From positions 1 through 6,163 of the forward strand of contig CAYPIU010000063.1 of assembly GCA_964410915.1 (NCBI GenBank): a stretch of DNA of 6,163 nt, in the 5' to 3' direction. The position numbers and the translations under genes were made by a program. Every line of letters begins with the position of its first letter. Position 1 is the stretch's first letter. The DNA comes from CAZFJG01 sp964410915 (GTDB taxonomy: Bacteria > Synergistota > Synergistia > Synergistales > JAFGMB01). Shown piece after piece: positions 6,162 through 6,163 of the stretch. Under the pieces are notes generated by a model. It was not told the DNA's origin. It did not search any database and worked only from the letters and a program-made list of their open reading frames with translations.

Positions 6162-6163
6162 GT

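Noticed and set aside
1..6163. CRISPR arrays, tRNA or rRNA genes, insertion sequences, attachment sites
   Set aside because: No repeat-spacer pattern, clover-leaf sequence, transposase frame or paired terminal repeats were found on either strand by eye.

Overview
The window suggests a Gram-negative (diderm) bacterium. It carries a TonB-dependent outer-membrane receptor, a periplasmic binding protein, an inner-membrane ABC importer and the end of a TonB protein. Base composition is moderate (mid-40s % GC by eye), with frequent AGG, GGA and ATA codons. Synergistetes would fit, but that is a guess; nothing here fixes the phylum. A run of exactly 100 Ns marks the sequence as draft assembly.

Layout. 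Positions 2-682 hold the 3' part of a gene for a LamG/concanavalin-like (DUF1080-like) beta-sandwich protein, closed by a strong intrinsic terminator (693-722). A cobalamin riboswitch follows (core 771-913), with a downstream terminator hairpin (964-991). It leads a four-gene plus-strand operon: a BtuB-like receptor (1034-2908), a BtuF-like binding protein interrupted by the gap (2932-2970 and 3071-3886), a BtuC-like permease (3928-4986) and a BtuD-like ATPase (4973-6022). On the minus strand, converging on the operon and overlapping its last 17 bases, is the 3' end of tonB (6161-6006), identified from its C-terminal domain.

How the genes work together. The receptor should bind a corrinoid at the cell surface and move it across the outer membrane, using energy relayed by TonB. 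The binding protein carries it through the periplasm to the permease-ATPase pair in the inner membrane. The riboswitch should shut the operon off when adenosylcobalamin is plentiful. The protein families alone would also allow heme or siderophore import; the riboswitch is what points to B12.

This is a recognisable transport system, not a new one. The points worth a second look are the riboswitch's overlapping alternative pairings, the ATPase's roughly 90-residue C-terminal extension with an atypical Q-loop, the out-of-frame assembly gap, the unusual starts of two genes, and the short tonB end that is easily missed.
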